From contig NZ_JAAXGE010000007.1 of NCBI RefSeq assembly GCF_014750685.1, positions 186,001 through 250,000 on the forward strand: a stretch of DNA of 64,000 nucleotides, written 5' to 3'. This stretch comes from Bacteroides sp. GM023. Its GTDB lineage: Bacteria > Bacteroidota > Bacteroidia > Bacteroidales > Bacteroidaceae. The notes below the pieces were generated by a model, which worked only from the letters and a program-made list of their open reading frames with translations, was not told the DNA's origin and did no database searches. Below are positions 8,172 through 17,164 of the stretch, piece by piece (position 1 is the first letter of the stretch; each line of letters starts with the position of its first letter). The translations under genes were made by a program, and so were the position numbers.

Positions 8172-9506
8172 TTATTTTATAAAGGTCTTATAGATGACGT
8201 TCAGCAGACTTGTTGCGTCGTCTTCCGAGTCGTCCGACAGGTCATTCAGCAAAATTCCGCCGAAGCCGTTATCCACCACATAGTCGGATTTCTGTTGTAC
8301 GAGCGGGTGACCGTTGTAGAAGACAATTTTGCCATCTTTTTCGATTTCATCTTTTTCGGTAGGACTGTCCGCAGCATATTCCGTTAAAATAACCTTGTAT
8401 GCTTTGCGTACGGCGCCGGTCGGAACGGTGGTACTTTGGAACTGGATTCCATAGGCCGGTAAGCCTAAAATAATCTTACCCTTATCAATTCCGTTGATAG
8501 TGCTCCATTGAGTTGCCGCGGCAGTGAAATGCTCATAACTTGCGTGTTGGGCTACTGCGGATGAAGCCCAGGCTCCGGTAAAGTTATATATCGCCACATT
8601 GATATAATCCACAGATTCGAACATTGAGAAATCACCGTTGTAGGCATTCTGACTTCCCCACATGCCTTCACTGTCCCCTTTTACGCCGGCTGTTAATAAC
8701 TTATCGCCCAGTCCGGCTTTCAGTTGTTGGTAAAGCGCTTTCAGATGGCTTGCGTAGGTTGCGTTCTCTGCTTTGTCGGAACCACCTGCGCCGCTGCCTG
8801 TCCATCCTTCAAAGAAAACATTGATTCCGTCCAGACCACAATCTTCCACCACTTGCAACGCTCTTTCTCCGAGTGATTGACGGAACTCATCCGTCATGGT
8901 TTTCATTACGCTGGCGAGATCCATGGATAGTAAGATTTTCACTCCTTTAGCCTGTCCTTGCTTGATGAAATCGGCATTTGCCTGAAGAGTAGTTGCCGCC
9001 TGGATAGTTCCGTCAGTCGTGACACCACCTACAACGCATAAATGAGACATCTGATCCCATGCGATTTCGCGGCTGGCGATAGCACCATTTGACAAGTAGC
9101 AGAATATTTTCTTCTTTAGTTCGGACGGTGTCGGTTCTTCGGGTGGTGTCACCGGCTCTTTTACCGTCAGGGCAAAGTTTCTGTAATTTAATAATCCGTT
9201 TCGTCTGACTTCGATACGTAGCCTGAAAGAACCCGCCTCGGGGAAAGTATAAACCAGTGAAGCGCTTGTTCCTATCTCTTCACCGTCCAATAACCATTTT
9301 ACGGAAGTCTTTTCATCTGCCGGAGATACCAGCACTTTGAATTCCGTCACTTCACCCGCTATGGCCGATGTTGTTTCCTGCATATCCGTATAGATATAAG
9401 GTATTTCGTCGTCACCGAATACCGGATTGTTGGCAGAATCATCCTTGCAACTTCCTAACATTATACCGATGAGGCATAATAGTAAAAAAAGGTAATTTGT
9501 TTTCAT
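8172..9506 (-). CDS. PKD-domain lipoprotein with degenerate GH18 domain, probable surface glycan-binding protein
   Basis: 444-residue lipoprotein (lipobox MLGSC followed by KDD, an acidic pattern linked to surface export). A PKD-like domain spans about residues 45-120 and a GH18 TIM barrel follows from about 130. The GH18 signature DGxDxDxE reads DGINVFFE at residues 226-233. Glu233, the acid position, is kept, but the Asp two residues before it is Phe231 and the middle Asp is Asn229. The former Asp normally positions the substrate N-acetyl group, so hydrolysis is doubtful. Its place directly after SusC/SusD is where surface glycan-binding proteins usually sit. I infer a binding role for GlcNAc-containing chains, with weak or unusual endo activity as the alternative. 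The ATG at 9506 is chosen because it starts the signal peptide. Confidence 0.82.
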   Translation of the reverse strand: MKTNYLFLLLCLIGIMLGSCKDDSANNPVFGDDEIPYIYTDMQETTSAIAGEVTEFKVLVSPADEKTSVKWLLDGEEIGTSASLVYTFPEAGSFRLRIEVRRNGLLNYRNFALTVKEPVTPPEEPTPSELKKKIFCYLSNGAIASREIAWDQMSHLCVVGGVTTDGTIQAATTLQANADFIKQGQAKGVKILLSMDLASVMKTMTDEFRQSLGERALQVVEDCGLDGINVFFEGWTGSGAGGSDKAENATYASHLKALYQQLKAGLGDKLLTAGVKGDSEGMWGSQNAYNGDFSMFESVDYINVAIYNFTGAWASSAVAQHASYEHFTAAATQWSTINGIDKGKIILGLPAYGIQFQSTTVPTGAVRKAYKVILTEYAADSPTEKDEIEKDGKIVFYNGHPLVQQKSDYVVDNGFGGILLNDLSDDSEDDATSLLNVIYKTFIK

Positions 9507-9568
9507 ATAGTATCTTATTTTATTTATTCCTGGTTTGATATTCTTATAAATCTTCAGTCTCATTTTTA

Positions 9569-11152
9569 TTATTTGTCCCACCACATACGTTTTGTCCAGT
9601 CGTCCGTACCGCCCATGCGTTCGAGGGCAGCTTCCAGATTAGCCTTGTTTTTGGTCTGTTCTTCTATCGGATACATCATGCGGGCAGGACGTTTTCCGTT
9701 AGACTCATTCTCCGTAGGGGCGAGGTTCTTGAACATGACATATTTGCTCGGCATTTCAGTGCGGCGGATGTTCGACCATGCTTCAATCGGGTCGAGGATG
9801 TAGAGTATCCATAATTGCTTGTTTATTTCCTCTAACGCTCCGGTAGTTCCGGCATCCAACAACACAGCTTGTTTATCTACAAACGTATTGATTTGCGCAT
9901 CTGTTGGCAGAGTGGCTCCGAACAGTTCCCATTGTTTGATTGCCGCTTTCAAGCCCTTCTTATAATGTTCTTTGGCACTTTCAGCCGATACGTTCCACTG
10001 GCGGACAGCCGCTTCGGCTAAATAAAATTCGGTTTCCGCATAGCTGAGATGAATATATGGAGAACCCGGATTAGTCAATAGTTTGGATGGCTGCATCTTT
10101 TGATAATTATGAGTGACGCTTACATCTTTTCCGTCAACCGTGAGCGTTAATGCCGCCGACCATGCATTATAAATAAAGTCCTGTGCGGGAACTCCCTGAT
10201 AGGCTCCTAACTTTTCATATACTTGCGTGGTTATATCTACGCGGTCACCGTCGGTATAAGCGCCCCCTATATATACGGTACGCGGGTCGTTAACGGAAGT
10301 CAGCGCATCCAGCAGTTCGGTAGTCATGCGGTAATTACTGTGTTGCGGGTCTTCCAGCAATTGGTTGGCGAATCCGTTCCCCGGTCCTTCTTCCAGTCTG
10401 CTGGCTTCGTGCTCCACATAGCAGATGTCCTGGCTGGAGTTCATAACTCCTGCTTCGTAGGCAGCCTTGGCTTCCTGCTGTGCGAGTGTCGGGTTTACTT
10501 TCAGAAGCCGCATGGAGATACGCAGCCACAGAGAATTGGCAAAACGTCTCCACTTCTCTATGTCGCCGTTGAAATAAAGGTCATTCTGAGGCGCTATGGC
10601 TGCCGGGGTTAGTTGGGCGGAAGCCTCACGCAGTTCTTTCAGAAAATCCATGTAAATATCTTCCTGTTTGTCATACTTCGGCTTTACAATATTTTCCTGA
10701 TAGACTTTACCTGCTTCAAAGTAAGGAATATCGCCGTAATAATCGGTCAGCTTCAGGAAAGCTTCCACTTTCAGGATACGGCCGATGGCATTCAGGTTGG
10801 TTTCTTCCGGGTTGTCGGCGGTCTGGTCTATCAGGGCGACAGCGGTTTTGATAATTTCCGGATAATAGATTGTCCAAAGACGTTCCATGTAGTCGACACG
10901 CTTTTTGCACTTTCCACCATACTCCTGCATACTCCAACCGCCAATCCAGTGGTTGACAAACGCTCCTGGAAAAATCATATAGCGGAGAGTGCTCTGCAAA
11001 TATTGTGAATGAGTCAATTGTATGGTAGGTACCAGCAAATGGGAAGAGATGCTGGTTGCCTTGGTCGGATTTTCATTCAACTCTGTGAGGTCGGCACAAC
11101 TGCACAGGCAGAAGAAGCAGACAATTAGGAAATTCCATTTTATTCTTTTCAT
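9569..11152 (-). CDS. SusD-like nutrient-binding lipoprotein
   Basis: 527-residue outer-membrane lipoprotein (lipobox CLCSC, then ADLTELNENPTKATSI). The NPT and LTHSQYLQS region is typical of the SusD-like_2 branch, and the C-terminal NIRRTEMPSKY and TKRMWWDK fit the same branch. It would cap the SusC barrel encoded 17 bp upstream and bind the incoming glycan. Ligand specificity cannot be read from sequence; the operon points to a GlcNAc-containing oligosaccharide. Confidence 0.93.
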   Translation of the reverse strand: MKRIKWNFLIVCFFCLCSCADLTELNENPTKATSISSHLLVPTIQLTHSQYLQSTLRYMIFPGAFVNHWIGGWSMQEYGGKCKKRVDYMERLWTIYYPEIIKTAVALIDQTADNPEETNLNAIGRILKVEAFLKLTDYYGDIPYFEAGKVYQENIVKPKYDKQEDIYMDFLKELREASAQLTPAAIAPQNDLYFNGDIEKWRRFANSLWLRISMRLLKVNPTLAQQEAKAAYEAGVMNSSQDICYVEHEASRLEEGPGNGFANQLLEDPQHSNYRMTTELLDALTSVNDPRTVYIGGAYTDGDRVDITTQVYEKLGAYQGVPAQDFIYNAWSAALTLTVDGKDVSVTHNYQKMQPSKLLTNPGSPYIHLSYAETEFYLAEAAVRQWNVSAESAKEHYKKGLKAAIKQWELFGATLPTDAQINTFVDKQAVLLDAGTTGALEEINKQLWILYILDPIEAWSNIRRTEMPSKYVMFKNLAPTENESNGKRPARMMYPIEEQTKNKANLEAALERMGGTDDWTKRMWWDK

Positions 11153-11169
11153 ATTCGGTGTGCGTTATA

Positions 11170-14100
11170 TTAGAATTTAACATTAATGCCGAATCCGAAG
11201 GTGCGGCGTGAAGGTAGCGAGCCATACTCAAATCCTTGACCATTGCCGTTATTATAAGAAGATTCCGGATCTATATTGTCGACATTGGAATAGATTAACA
11301 ATAGATTACGCCCGTAAGCAGAGAGGGTTATCGACTCGATAGGAGTGTGTACGAACCATTTCTTGGGACAGGTGTAAGAGAGTGATATTTCGCGTAGCTT
11401 AACGAATGAATTATCGTAGATGAACGGTTCAGGAGAAGTCGTTTGCAGTGCCTGCCAGTATTTCGCAGGATCTACACATACATTATTGGGCACATACATC
11501 ATTTCGCCATCGTCATTCTTTATTGCCATCACTCCTTTACCCACATAACCGCCGGTAGCAATCCAGTTTCCTGCCGGAACACCTGCCGATTGCCGTTTTT
11601 GCTCGGAACTATACCATTCCTGGCGTCCTTCCAACGTTTCTTTCGACGTACCGTTTACGTGAGACTGCATAGCACTCATGGAATAAATATCCGCACCGAA
11701 TTTCATATCGAACAATACACTCATCGAGAGATTTTTGTAAGTGAACGCATTGCGGAAACCCAGCGTGAAATCATAGTTGCCATTTCCTAAAACGGAAACC
11801 TTGTCGTCGAACGTGGGCAGCCCGTTTTCAAAAATAACATCTCCTTTTTCCGTACGTTTCAGTTTCTTGCCAACAATAACGCCATAAGGCTGTCCTTCGC
11901 TGGCATAGATGGAAGCGTTTGCCCAACGGGCGGAAGCCAGTTCGAAGTCTTTTACTTCATCATGCAGTTTTACCACTTCATTATAGTTTTTCGCGAAGTT
12001 GACGCTGGCATCCCATGTGAAATTCTTCGTTTTTACGGGGACAAACGAGAGAGAAGCCTCGATACCTTTGTTCGCTATTTCACCGGCATTGATAACGGCA
12101 CGTTTGTATCCGGTAGCTTGTGACAATGGAAGAGACAGAATCTGGTCTTTGGTCGTCTGTTGATAGTAAGTCAGATCCAATCCTAAGCGGTTGTCAAAGA
12201 AGCGTACGTCCAATCCTACTTCGAACGAATAAGTAGAGGTCGGTTTCAGATTGGCGTTGGGTACGGAACCGGATGCTATGTACCCCAGGGATGTACCTTT
12301 GTTGGTATATGCTTTCAGACCGTATTCCAATTGCAACTGATAGGGACTTGTATCACCGCCCACTTTCGCCCACGAACCGCGTATCTTACCGAATGTCAGC
12401 CAGTCTTTGTGTTCAAAGAGGTTGGAGAATATCAAACTTCCCGATACGGAAGGATAGAAATAAGAACGGTTGCTGGCACTTAATGTAGAAGACACGTCGT
12501 TGCGGAAAGTAGCATCGATATAGATCAGTTCCTTATATCCCAGACTTACCTGTCCGAATAGGGAACGTACTGCCTTGCGCACCAATGCGTGTTCTGTCTC
12601 TATGCTGGAGTAATTGGTAATATCCTGCAGGTCGGGTATCACTTGTGACTGTCCCGTTTGTATCATTGATTCATACTCGTAACGCATGACATTGCCGCCG
12701 GCAAAAGCCGAAACATCAAAATCTTTGAAACGTTTCTGGAAACGAAGCATCATTTCGAAGTTGTATTGCATCACGTTGTTGGTCATTTCTTTCATCAAGC
12801 CGTCCACGAAACCGGGAGTGTATATGGGAGTGAAGTCCGTAAACCGGAACGTATAAGAATCCAGCCCTGCCTTGAAACTGGCTTGCAGACAGTCCATAAA
12901 GGAATAATAGACACGTCCTTGACCCATCAGACGGTCGCGTTTCGATTTATTGGTCATTTCATTGATTACCCAGTAAGGATTGATACGGTATTTGTCCCCG
13001 TTCCAATCGTTGTAGCGTCCGGCTTCGTCTTTGTAGTTGGCTGCCAGCCATTTCTGGTCGAAGTTCGGAGCGATACCGATCAGGGCATTACCTATATTGC
13101 TGGGACTGTCGGACAATGCCGGACGGTTCTTTACAGTCTCGTAGCTATAAGTACCTTGTGCTTCTACGGTCAGGCGTTTGGTCATTTTGGCACTTCCCTT
13201 GAAAGAAACACTTGTACGGTTCAAGTCCGATTCGGGAACGATGTCCCAGTTGCGCATATCCGATATGGATACACGGAAAGATGTGTTATCATTGGTCTTG
13301 TTGAAAGCTACGGCATTGGTCGTTGTGATACCGGTACGGAAAAAACTCAATATGTTATTGTTTACATTTCCGTAGTTGCGCAGTTCTCCGTTATAGATGT
13401 TGGCTTCCAGGCTCGGATCCAGTTTGCCACCCCAAGACACTTGCGACGTATTCGAGGCTGTCTCTGGGGACATGGGCGGACGGCCGTCGCGTCCCTGTCC
13501 GTAGACACGCTGGTAATCGTCGAAGTTGCTTAACAGTTTTACGATACTGAGATTGGATGAAAATTCCACTCCGATTCCCTTCTTCTTGCCGGCGGACTTG
13601 GTCGTGATAAGTACGACGCCATTGGAAGCTCTTGAACCGTAGAGTGCGGATGCCGAAGGACCTTTCAGGATAGAGATGTTTTCAATGTCATCCGGATTGA
13701 GAGAGGAAAGCACATCGCCGTAGTCGTATCCGCCCCATTTTCCGGCTCCTTCCAGTTCGGTATTGTCTACCGGCATACCATCGATGACATACAACGGTTG
13801 GTTGGAACCGCTCAACTGTGAATTACCACGTATGATGACGCGTGTGGAACCTGAAGGACCTGCTGTGGTGGAGGAAATATCGACGCCTGCCACTTTACCG
13901 GAGATGGCAGACATCACATTCTGCTCGTTACCGGCAGTCAGTGTTTCGTTATTTACTGAAGATACGGCATATCCCAAAGCTTTCGCTTCCCGTTTGATGC
14001 CGAGTGCCGTGACCACTACTTCGTCTATTTTTACTGTATTCTCTTCCAGGATTATTGTTAGTGTGGACTTTCCCTCCACCTTGACTTCCGTAGATTTCAT

Positions 14101-14376
14101 ACCTATATAGCTGACGTGGAGCGTGGCGTTGCGTGAAGATGCCTTAATGCTGAAATTACCGTTTATATCCGAGATTACTCCGATATTATTGGCTTTATCC
14201 TGAATGGTGGCGCCGATAATGGGTTCTTTGTCTGCTCCGATCACTTTGCCGGACACCGTGAACTGGCTTTGGGCAAATACTGTCAGGCTGAAGCAGCATA
14301 TATATACCATTAGAAAAAAACTCCTTAGGAAAATTCTTCTTTCGGACGAATGGAATGAATGAATTGAGTTTTTCAC
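11170..14376 (-). CDS. SusC-like TonB-dependent outer membrane transporter
   Basis: 1068 residues. After a signal peptide ending near VFAQS comes a carboxypeptidase-like regulatory domain (FTVSGKVIGADKEPIIGATI), a TonB-box-like stretch (IDEVVVTALGIKREAKALGYA), a plug domain with YVIDGMPVD and NPDDIENISILKGPSASALYGSRASNG, and a beta-barrel ending in aromatic NVKF. It imports oligosaccharides across the outer membrane using TonB energy. It forms a pair with the SusD-like gene 17 bp downstream. The GH16 gene ends 24 bp upstream. The regulatory domain is short and no FecR-interacting extension is visible, in line with control by the AraC-type regulator and not an ECF sigma factor. Confidence 0.95.
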   Translation of the reverse strand: MKNSIHSFHSSERRIFLRSFFLMVYICCFSLTVFAQSQFTVSGKVIGADKEPIIGATIQDKANNIGVISDINGNFSIKASSRNATLHVSYIGMKSTEVKVEGKSTLTIILEENTVKIDEVVVTALGIKREAKALGYAVSSVNNETLTAGNEQNVMSAISGKVAGVDISSTTAGPSGSTRVIIRGNSQLSGSNQPLYVIDGMPVDNTELEGAGKWGGYDYGDVLSSLNPDDIENISILKGPSASALYGSRASNGVVLITTKSAGKKKGIGVEFSSNLSIVKLLSNFDDYQRVYGQGRDGRPPMSPETASNTSQVSWGGKLDPSLEANIYNGELRNYGNVNNNILSFFRTGITTTNAVAFNKTNDNTSFRVSISDMRNWDIVPESDLNRTSVSFKGSAKMTKRLTVEAQGTYSYETVKNRPALSDSPSNIGNALIGIAPNFDQKWLAANYKDEAGRYNDWNGDKYRINPYWVINEMTNKSKRDRLMGQGRVYYSFMDCLQASFKAGLDSYTFRFTDFTPIYTPGFVDGLMKEMTNNVMQYNFEMMLRFQKRFKDFDVSAFAGGNVMRYEYESMIQTGQSQVIPDLQDITNYSSIETEHALVRKAVRSLFGQVSLGYKELIYIDATFRNDVSSTLSASNRSYFYPSVSGSLIFSNLFEHKDWLTFGKIRGSWAKVGGDTSPYQLQLEYGLKAYTNKGTSLGYIASGSVPNANLKPTSTYSFEVGLDVRFFDNRLGLDLTYYQQTTKDQILSLPLSQATGYKRAVINAGEIANKGIEASLSFVPVKTKNFTWDASVNFAKNYNEVVKLHDEVKDFELASARWANASIYASEGQPYGVIVGKKLKRTEKGDVIFENGLPTFDDKVSVLGNGNYDFTLGFRNAFTYKNLSMSVLFDMKFGADIYSMSAMQSHVNGTSKETLEGRQEWYSSEQKRQSAGVPAGNWIATGGYVGKGVMAIKNDDGEMMYVPNNVCVDPAKYWQALQTTSPEPFIYDNSFVKLREISLSYTCPKKWFVHTPIESITLSAYGRNLLLIYSNVDNIDPESSYNNGNGQGFEYGSLPSRRTFGFGINVKF

Positions 14377-14400
14377 TTTTGTATCTTTTAGGGTTAGTAA

Positions 14401-15474
14401 TTAGTTCTTTTTGAAAATACGTACATAGTCAATTTCCATTTCCAGAGGAAATTTATCCAGGTCTATGCCATACCGGCTTCCCCAGGTTCCGCCGACGGAG
14501 ACATTTATAATCAGATACAGCTCGCTGTTGAAAGGCCAGAAGCGGGGATTGTCTTTTTGCGACGGAGTGAAACTCAGGTACACATTTGACGGGTCGTCTA
14601 CATAAAACTCCACTTTATCGTCTGTCCAGTTCATTCCGTAGATATGGAAACTGGTTTCTACATCGTTCACCATGATGGTGCCGGACGAAACGTTTGTTTC
14701 TTCTTTCGGATCGGCAAGTGTCGCGGTAGTGTGAGCAGTGCCATGAATCTTATTCTTTTCATAGGCTACATATTCCATCATATCCAACTCTGAATAGCAA
14801 GGGTATGCGTTTTTACCATAAAACCAGATAGCGGGAACAGTACCTTTTACTCCGGGCACTTTGGCGCGTACTTCCACACGTCCCCGGTTGATTTCTATCT
14901 TTCCTTTCGTCATGATACGTGCAGAAGTGAAATCCCCTTTCTCTTCTCCGGTTTTCCCGTCTAACTTCAGGGCTCTTATCACTAACTTCCCGTCTCTGAT
15001 AAAGGAGTTTTCCGAACTGCTTGTATAGTTTTGCTTTTCGCTATTGCCCCATCCTTCAGTACCTATATCATAATTCCAGGCCATTTTGTCGAGAGTGTAG
15101 GAGGTGAATTCATCATTCCACCAGAGCTGTTCGCCTTTCTGATGGTAGTAAGAATCGTTCTCCACCGTAATTGTCTTGGTAATCGAGCCTTTCTGCGAAT
15201 TCCACTCACTTGTCAGGGTGACTTCATACGTTCCTTTCTGTTCGAAATAGCATACTACGCTTCTACCTGTCAATCGTAAGTTCTTGCTGGGAATAGACCA
15301 TTCGAATGATGCGTCTTTTGCATCCCCGTCCGTAATGGCTGTCAGGGTGACAAAGTTGGAATTGTTTTCCATTTGTATGGTCTGGAAAGATAGAGGTAGC
15401 GTATTTCCCGCGTCAGAGTCATTGCACGCAAAACATAGAAACAGCATGCATACATAAATTATACCTTTATTCAT
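14401..15474 (-). CDS. GH16 endo-glycosidase lipoprotein with PKD-like domain
   Basis: 357-residue lipoprotein (lipobox LCFAC). A PKD-like domain covers about residues 25-110 and a GH16 jelly-roll follows. The catalytic signature ExDxxE is ELDMME, with nucleophile Glu229, Asp231 and acid/base Glu234. GH16 members cut beta-1,3/1,4-glucans, agar-type galactans or poly-LacNAc/keratan. As the first gene of a GlcNAc-processing operon with two GH20 enzymes, an endo-beta-galactosidase on poly-LacNAc or mucin O-glycan is the more likely option; a laminarinase-like role fits the neighbours less well. The ATG at 15474 is used; an upstream GTG at 15483 is less likely. The promoter lies directly upstream. 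Confidence 0.88.
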   Translation of the reverse strand: MNKGIIYVCMLFLCFACNDSDAGNTLPLSFQTIQMENNSNFVTLTAITDGDAKDASFEWSIPSKNLRLTGRSVVCYFEQKGTYEVTLTSEWNSQKGSITKTITVENDSYYHQKGEQLWWNDEFTSYTLDKMAWNYDIGTEGWGNSEKQNYTSSSENSFIRDGKLVIRALKLDGKTGEEKGDFTSARIMTKGKIEINRGRVEVRAKVPGVKGTVPAIWFYGKNAYPCYSELDMMEYVAYEKNKIHGTAHTTATLADPKEETNVSSGTIMVNDVETSFHIYGMNWTDDKVEFYVDDPSNVYLSFTPSQKDNPRFWPFNSELYLIINVSVGGTWGSRYGIDLDKFPLEMEIDYVRIFKKN

Positions 15475-15560
15475 AATCTGCACATTTAAATTAGTGATTC
15501 ATAATATTATTCTAATTGGTGAAAATGGAAATATAGTTTTTCAGACGTCTTCTATATCTG

Positions 15561-15568
15561 CAAAAGTA
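15561..15568 (-). promoter_or_regulatory. -7 box of the GlcNAc operon promoter
   Basis: TACTTTTG on the minus strand matches the Bacteroides -7 consensus TAnnTTTG. It lies 86 bp upstream of the GH16 start codon and implies an 80-nt leader. A -33 TTTG is not present at 19-21 bp, as expected for an activator-dependent promoter. Confidence 0.6.
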
Positions 15569-15597
15569 TGGGTATTTTTAATCTATTTACGCACAAT

Positions 15598-15626
15598 TTG
15601 CGCAATTGAATCTTCATTTTGCGCAA
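15598..15626 (-). promoter_or_regulatory. Direct-repeat operator for the XylR/AraC-type regulator
   Basis: Two copies of TTGCGCAA (15598-15605 and 15619-15626) are exactly 21 bp apart, two helical turns. Read on the minus strand they begin 37 and 58 bp upstream of the -7 box. AraC-family activators bind direct repeats with this spacing next to the polymerase. The regulator gene is immediately upstream, so it is the natural candidate. Confidence 0.6.
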
Positions 15627-15759
15627 GATTGCGTGGTGATTGTGTTAAAACAATAAATAAAGTACGGGATGACGGTTCAGGTGAATCTCAAAAAACAGTG
15701 TAATGGCTTCTTCGAAAGGTGCAATCTAATAAAAGTGGGAGTTCGCTTCTTATTCTTTT

Positions 15760-16932
15760 TTATTCTATCGTCGAACTTCCCACATTATGTATTATCAAAT
15801 TTCGTTTTTGGCGATATTCGATAGGCGAACAACCTTTGTATTTCTTGAATACACGCGAGGTGTTATTATAATCTTTGAAACCTACTTCTATGGCTAAATC
15901 GCTCAGTGGGCGATCTGTCGTAAGTAGCAAGTCCGCAAGATGGTTGCATCGGCAAGTCAGGATGTACTGATAGATAGAAGTATTCAGCGCATTCTTGAAT
16001 TTCATTTCGAAGTTCCTGCGTGACAATGGAATGTTTGCAAGCAAAGATTCTATTGTCAGGTCGGAATTATAATGGGTATCGATGTATTTCACGGCTGCCA
16101 GGATATGAGGGTCTTTGATATTGTGTTTCTCCGTAGATTGCCGCAATTCGATGCGGATAGGGTTGATGACAATATTGAAAGTGCCTTCGTGTTCCTTTTT
16201 TATTTGTTGATGGATAAGTCTGCCGATGGAGTATCCGCCTCTTTCTACTTCGAGCTCTATGGACGAGATAGGAGGGTCGGAGATATTACACATCAGTTCA
16301 TCATTGTCCACACCCAGTAAAGCAACTTCTTCGGGAATACGGATATTGGTCATTCGGCAAGTTTCCGAAATGAACAGGGCATGCGCGTCATCGCAGCAGA
16401 ATAGGGCGACAGGCTTGGGGAGTTGCTGTAACCATTGACTCACTTCCATTCTTATTTCGTCTTCCTGTTTATCAGATTCGAAACTGAAAAACTCACCGCC
16501 AATGCGTTTTACTTCCTGGCGGTAGCCTTGGCAGCGTTCATCTGACCAGACTACTCCTTTCACACCAAAATAAGCGAAGTTGCGAAACATTCTTTTGGCA
16601 AAGAATTGGGCTGCCATTCTTCCTGTTCCTTTATAATCGCCTGTTAAGTTAGAGTAAGTGACGCTTCGATGATGATAGTTTTGTAGTACGACGGGTATAT
16701 TCAGTTCTTTCTGTAAGTCTATTGTATCGTTATTCCATTGCCCGATGATGGCATCGGCTTGCCATTCTTTCGCCCATTTCAAAATTCCTTGCTCCCCATA
16801 CATGGCACTATAATAGGAAGGGAGCCGGTAGAAAAGCCAGGGGCCGTTTTCTTTCGAGTATTGGACAAGCCCCCGCAGCAGCTTCCTGTCGAACTCGCTG
16901 GAATAGTCTATCAGTAGAAGGATCTTAATCAT
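15760..16932 (-). CDS. XylR-like regulator: periplasmic-binding-type sensor fused to AraC HTH
   Basis: 390-residue cytoplasmic transcription factor. Residues 1-270 form a LacI/periplasmic-binding-protein-like ligand domain (MIKILLLIDYSSEFDRKLLRGL, ADAIIGQWNN, VALLGVDNDELMCNISDPPISSIE). Residues about 280-380 carry two AraC-type helix-turn-helices (DLTIESLLANIPLSRRNFEMKF and PLSDLAIEVGFKDYNNTSRVFK, then GCSPIEYRQ). The architecture is that of E. coli XylR. It lies 285 bp upstream of, and in the same direction as, the GlcNAc operon, and probably activates it on binding a sugar such as GlcNAc or a disaccharide. A -7 box of its own is at 16970-16977. Confidence 0.9.
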   Translation of the reverse strand: MIKILLLIDYSSEFDRKLLRGLVQYSKENGPWLFYRLPSYYSAMYGEQGILKWAKEWQADAIIGQWNNDTIDLQKELNIPVVLQNYHHRSVTYSNLTGDYKGTGRMAAQFFAKRMFRNFAYFGVKGVVWSDERCQGYRQEVKRIGGEFFSFESDKQEDEIRMEVSQWLQQLPKPVALFCCDDAHALFISETCRMTNIRIPEEVALLGVDNDELMCNISDPPISSIELEVERGGYSIGRLIHQQIKKEHEGTFNIVINPIRIELRQSTEKHNIKDPHILAAVKYIDTHYNSDLTIESLLANIPLSRRNFEMKFKNALNTSIYQYILTCRCNHLADLLLTTDRPLSDLAIEVGFKDYNNTSRVFKKYKGCSPIEYRQKRNLIIHNVGSSTIE

Positions 16933-16969
16933 AGTCTAATGTTTTTCTTTAGTATCATGAAAGGATGCA

Positions 16970-16977
16970 CAAATATA
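16970..16977 (-). promoter_or_regulatory. -7 box for the XylR-like regulator gene
   Basis: TATATTTG on the minus strand fits TAnnTTTG, 38 bp upstream of the start codon, with an ATTG at about 22 bp further upstream as a weak -33. Confidence 0.5.
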
Positions 16978-17037
16978 GAAGAATTCCTTTGTTTTCCTAC
17001 AATAAAGAATTAATTTTGTTGCAGCCAACATTTGTAT

Positions 17038-17129
17038 GACACCCGGGTCTCATTACCACTGACACCCGGGTGTTGGTATGCTTGATACCCGGGTCTCAAG
17101 GGTGTTGACACCCGGGTGTCAGGTAGAAC
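17038..17129. repeat. Four tandem 23-bp units with CCCGGG palindromic core
   Basis: Units start at 17038, 17061, 17084 and 17107, an exact 23-bp period. The first 10-14 bases of each unit are conserved (GAYACCCGGGT followed by CTC or GTN) and the rest varies. Units 1 and 3 share CCCGGGTCTC, while units 2 and 4 share ACACCCGGGTGT, so there is also a 46-bp higher-order period. Unit 4 holds the perfect 14-bp palindrome GACACCCGGGTGTC. The array ends 35 bp before the HU-like gene. It could be an operator array or, if transcribed, a set of leader hairpins. Confidence 0.85.
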
Positions 17130-17164
17130 GGAAGTATAAACGAAAAAAGAAAGGAGTATAGACG

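Noticed and set aside
12766..13533. 255-codon plus-strand frame opposite the SusC gene
   Set aside because: It is a frame shadow of the SusC coding sequence, and its composition shows no plausible domain.
15494..15703. 69-codon plus-strand frame in the GlcNAc operon promoter region
   Set aside because: It overlaps the predicted operator and -7 box and has no ribosome site or recognisable protein features.
17038..17129. Possible CRISPR array
   Set aside because: The conserved part is only 10-14 bp, the variable part about 9 bp, and there are no cas genes. It is a phased palindromic repeat instead.
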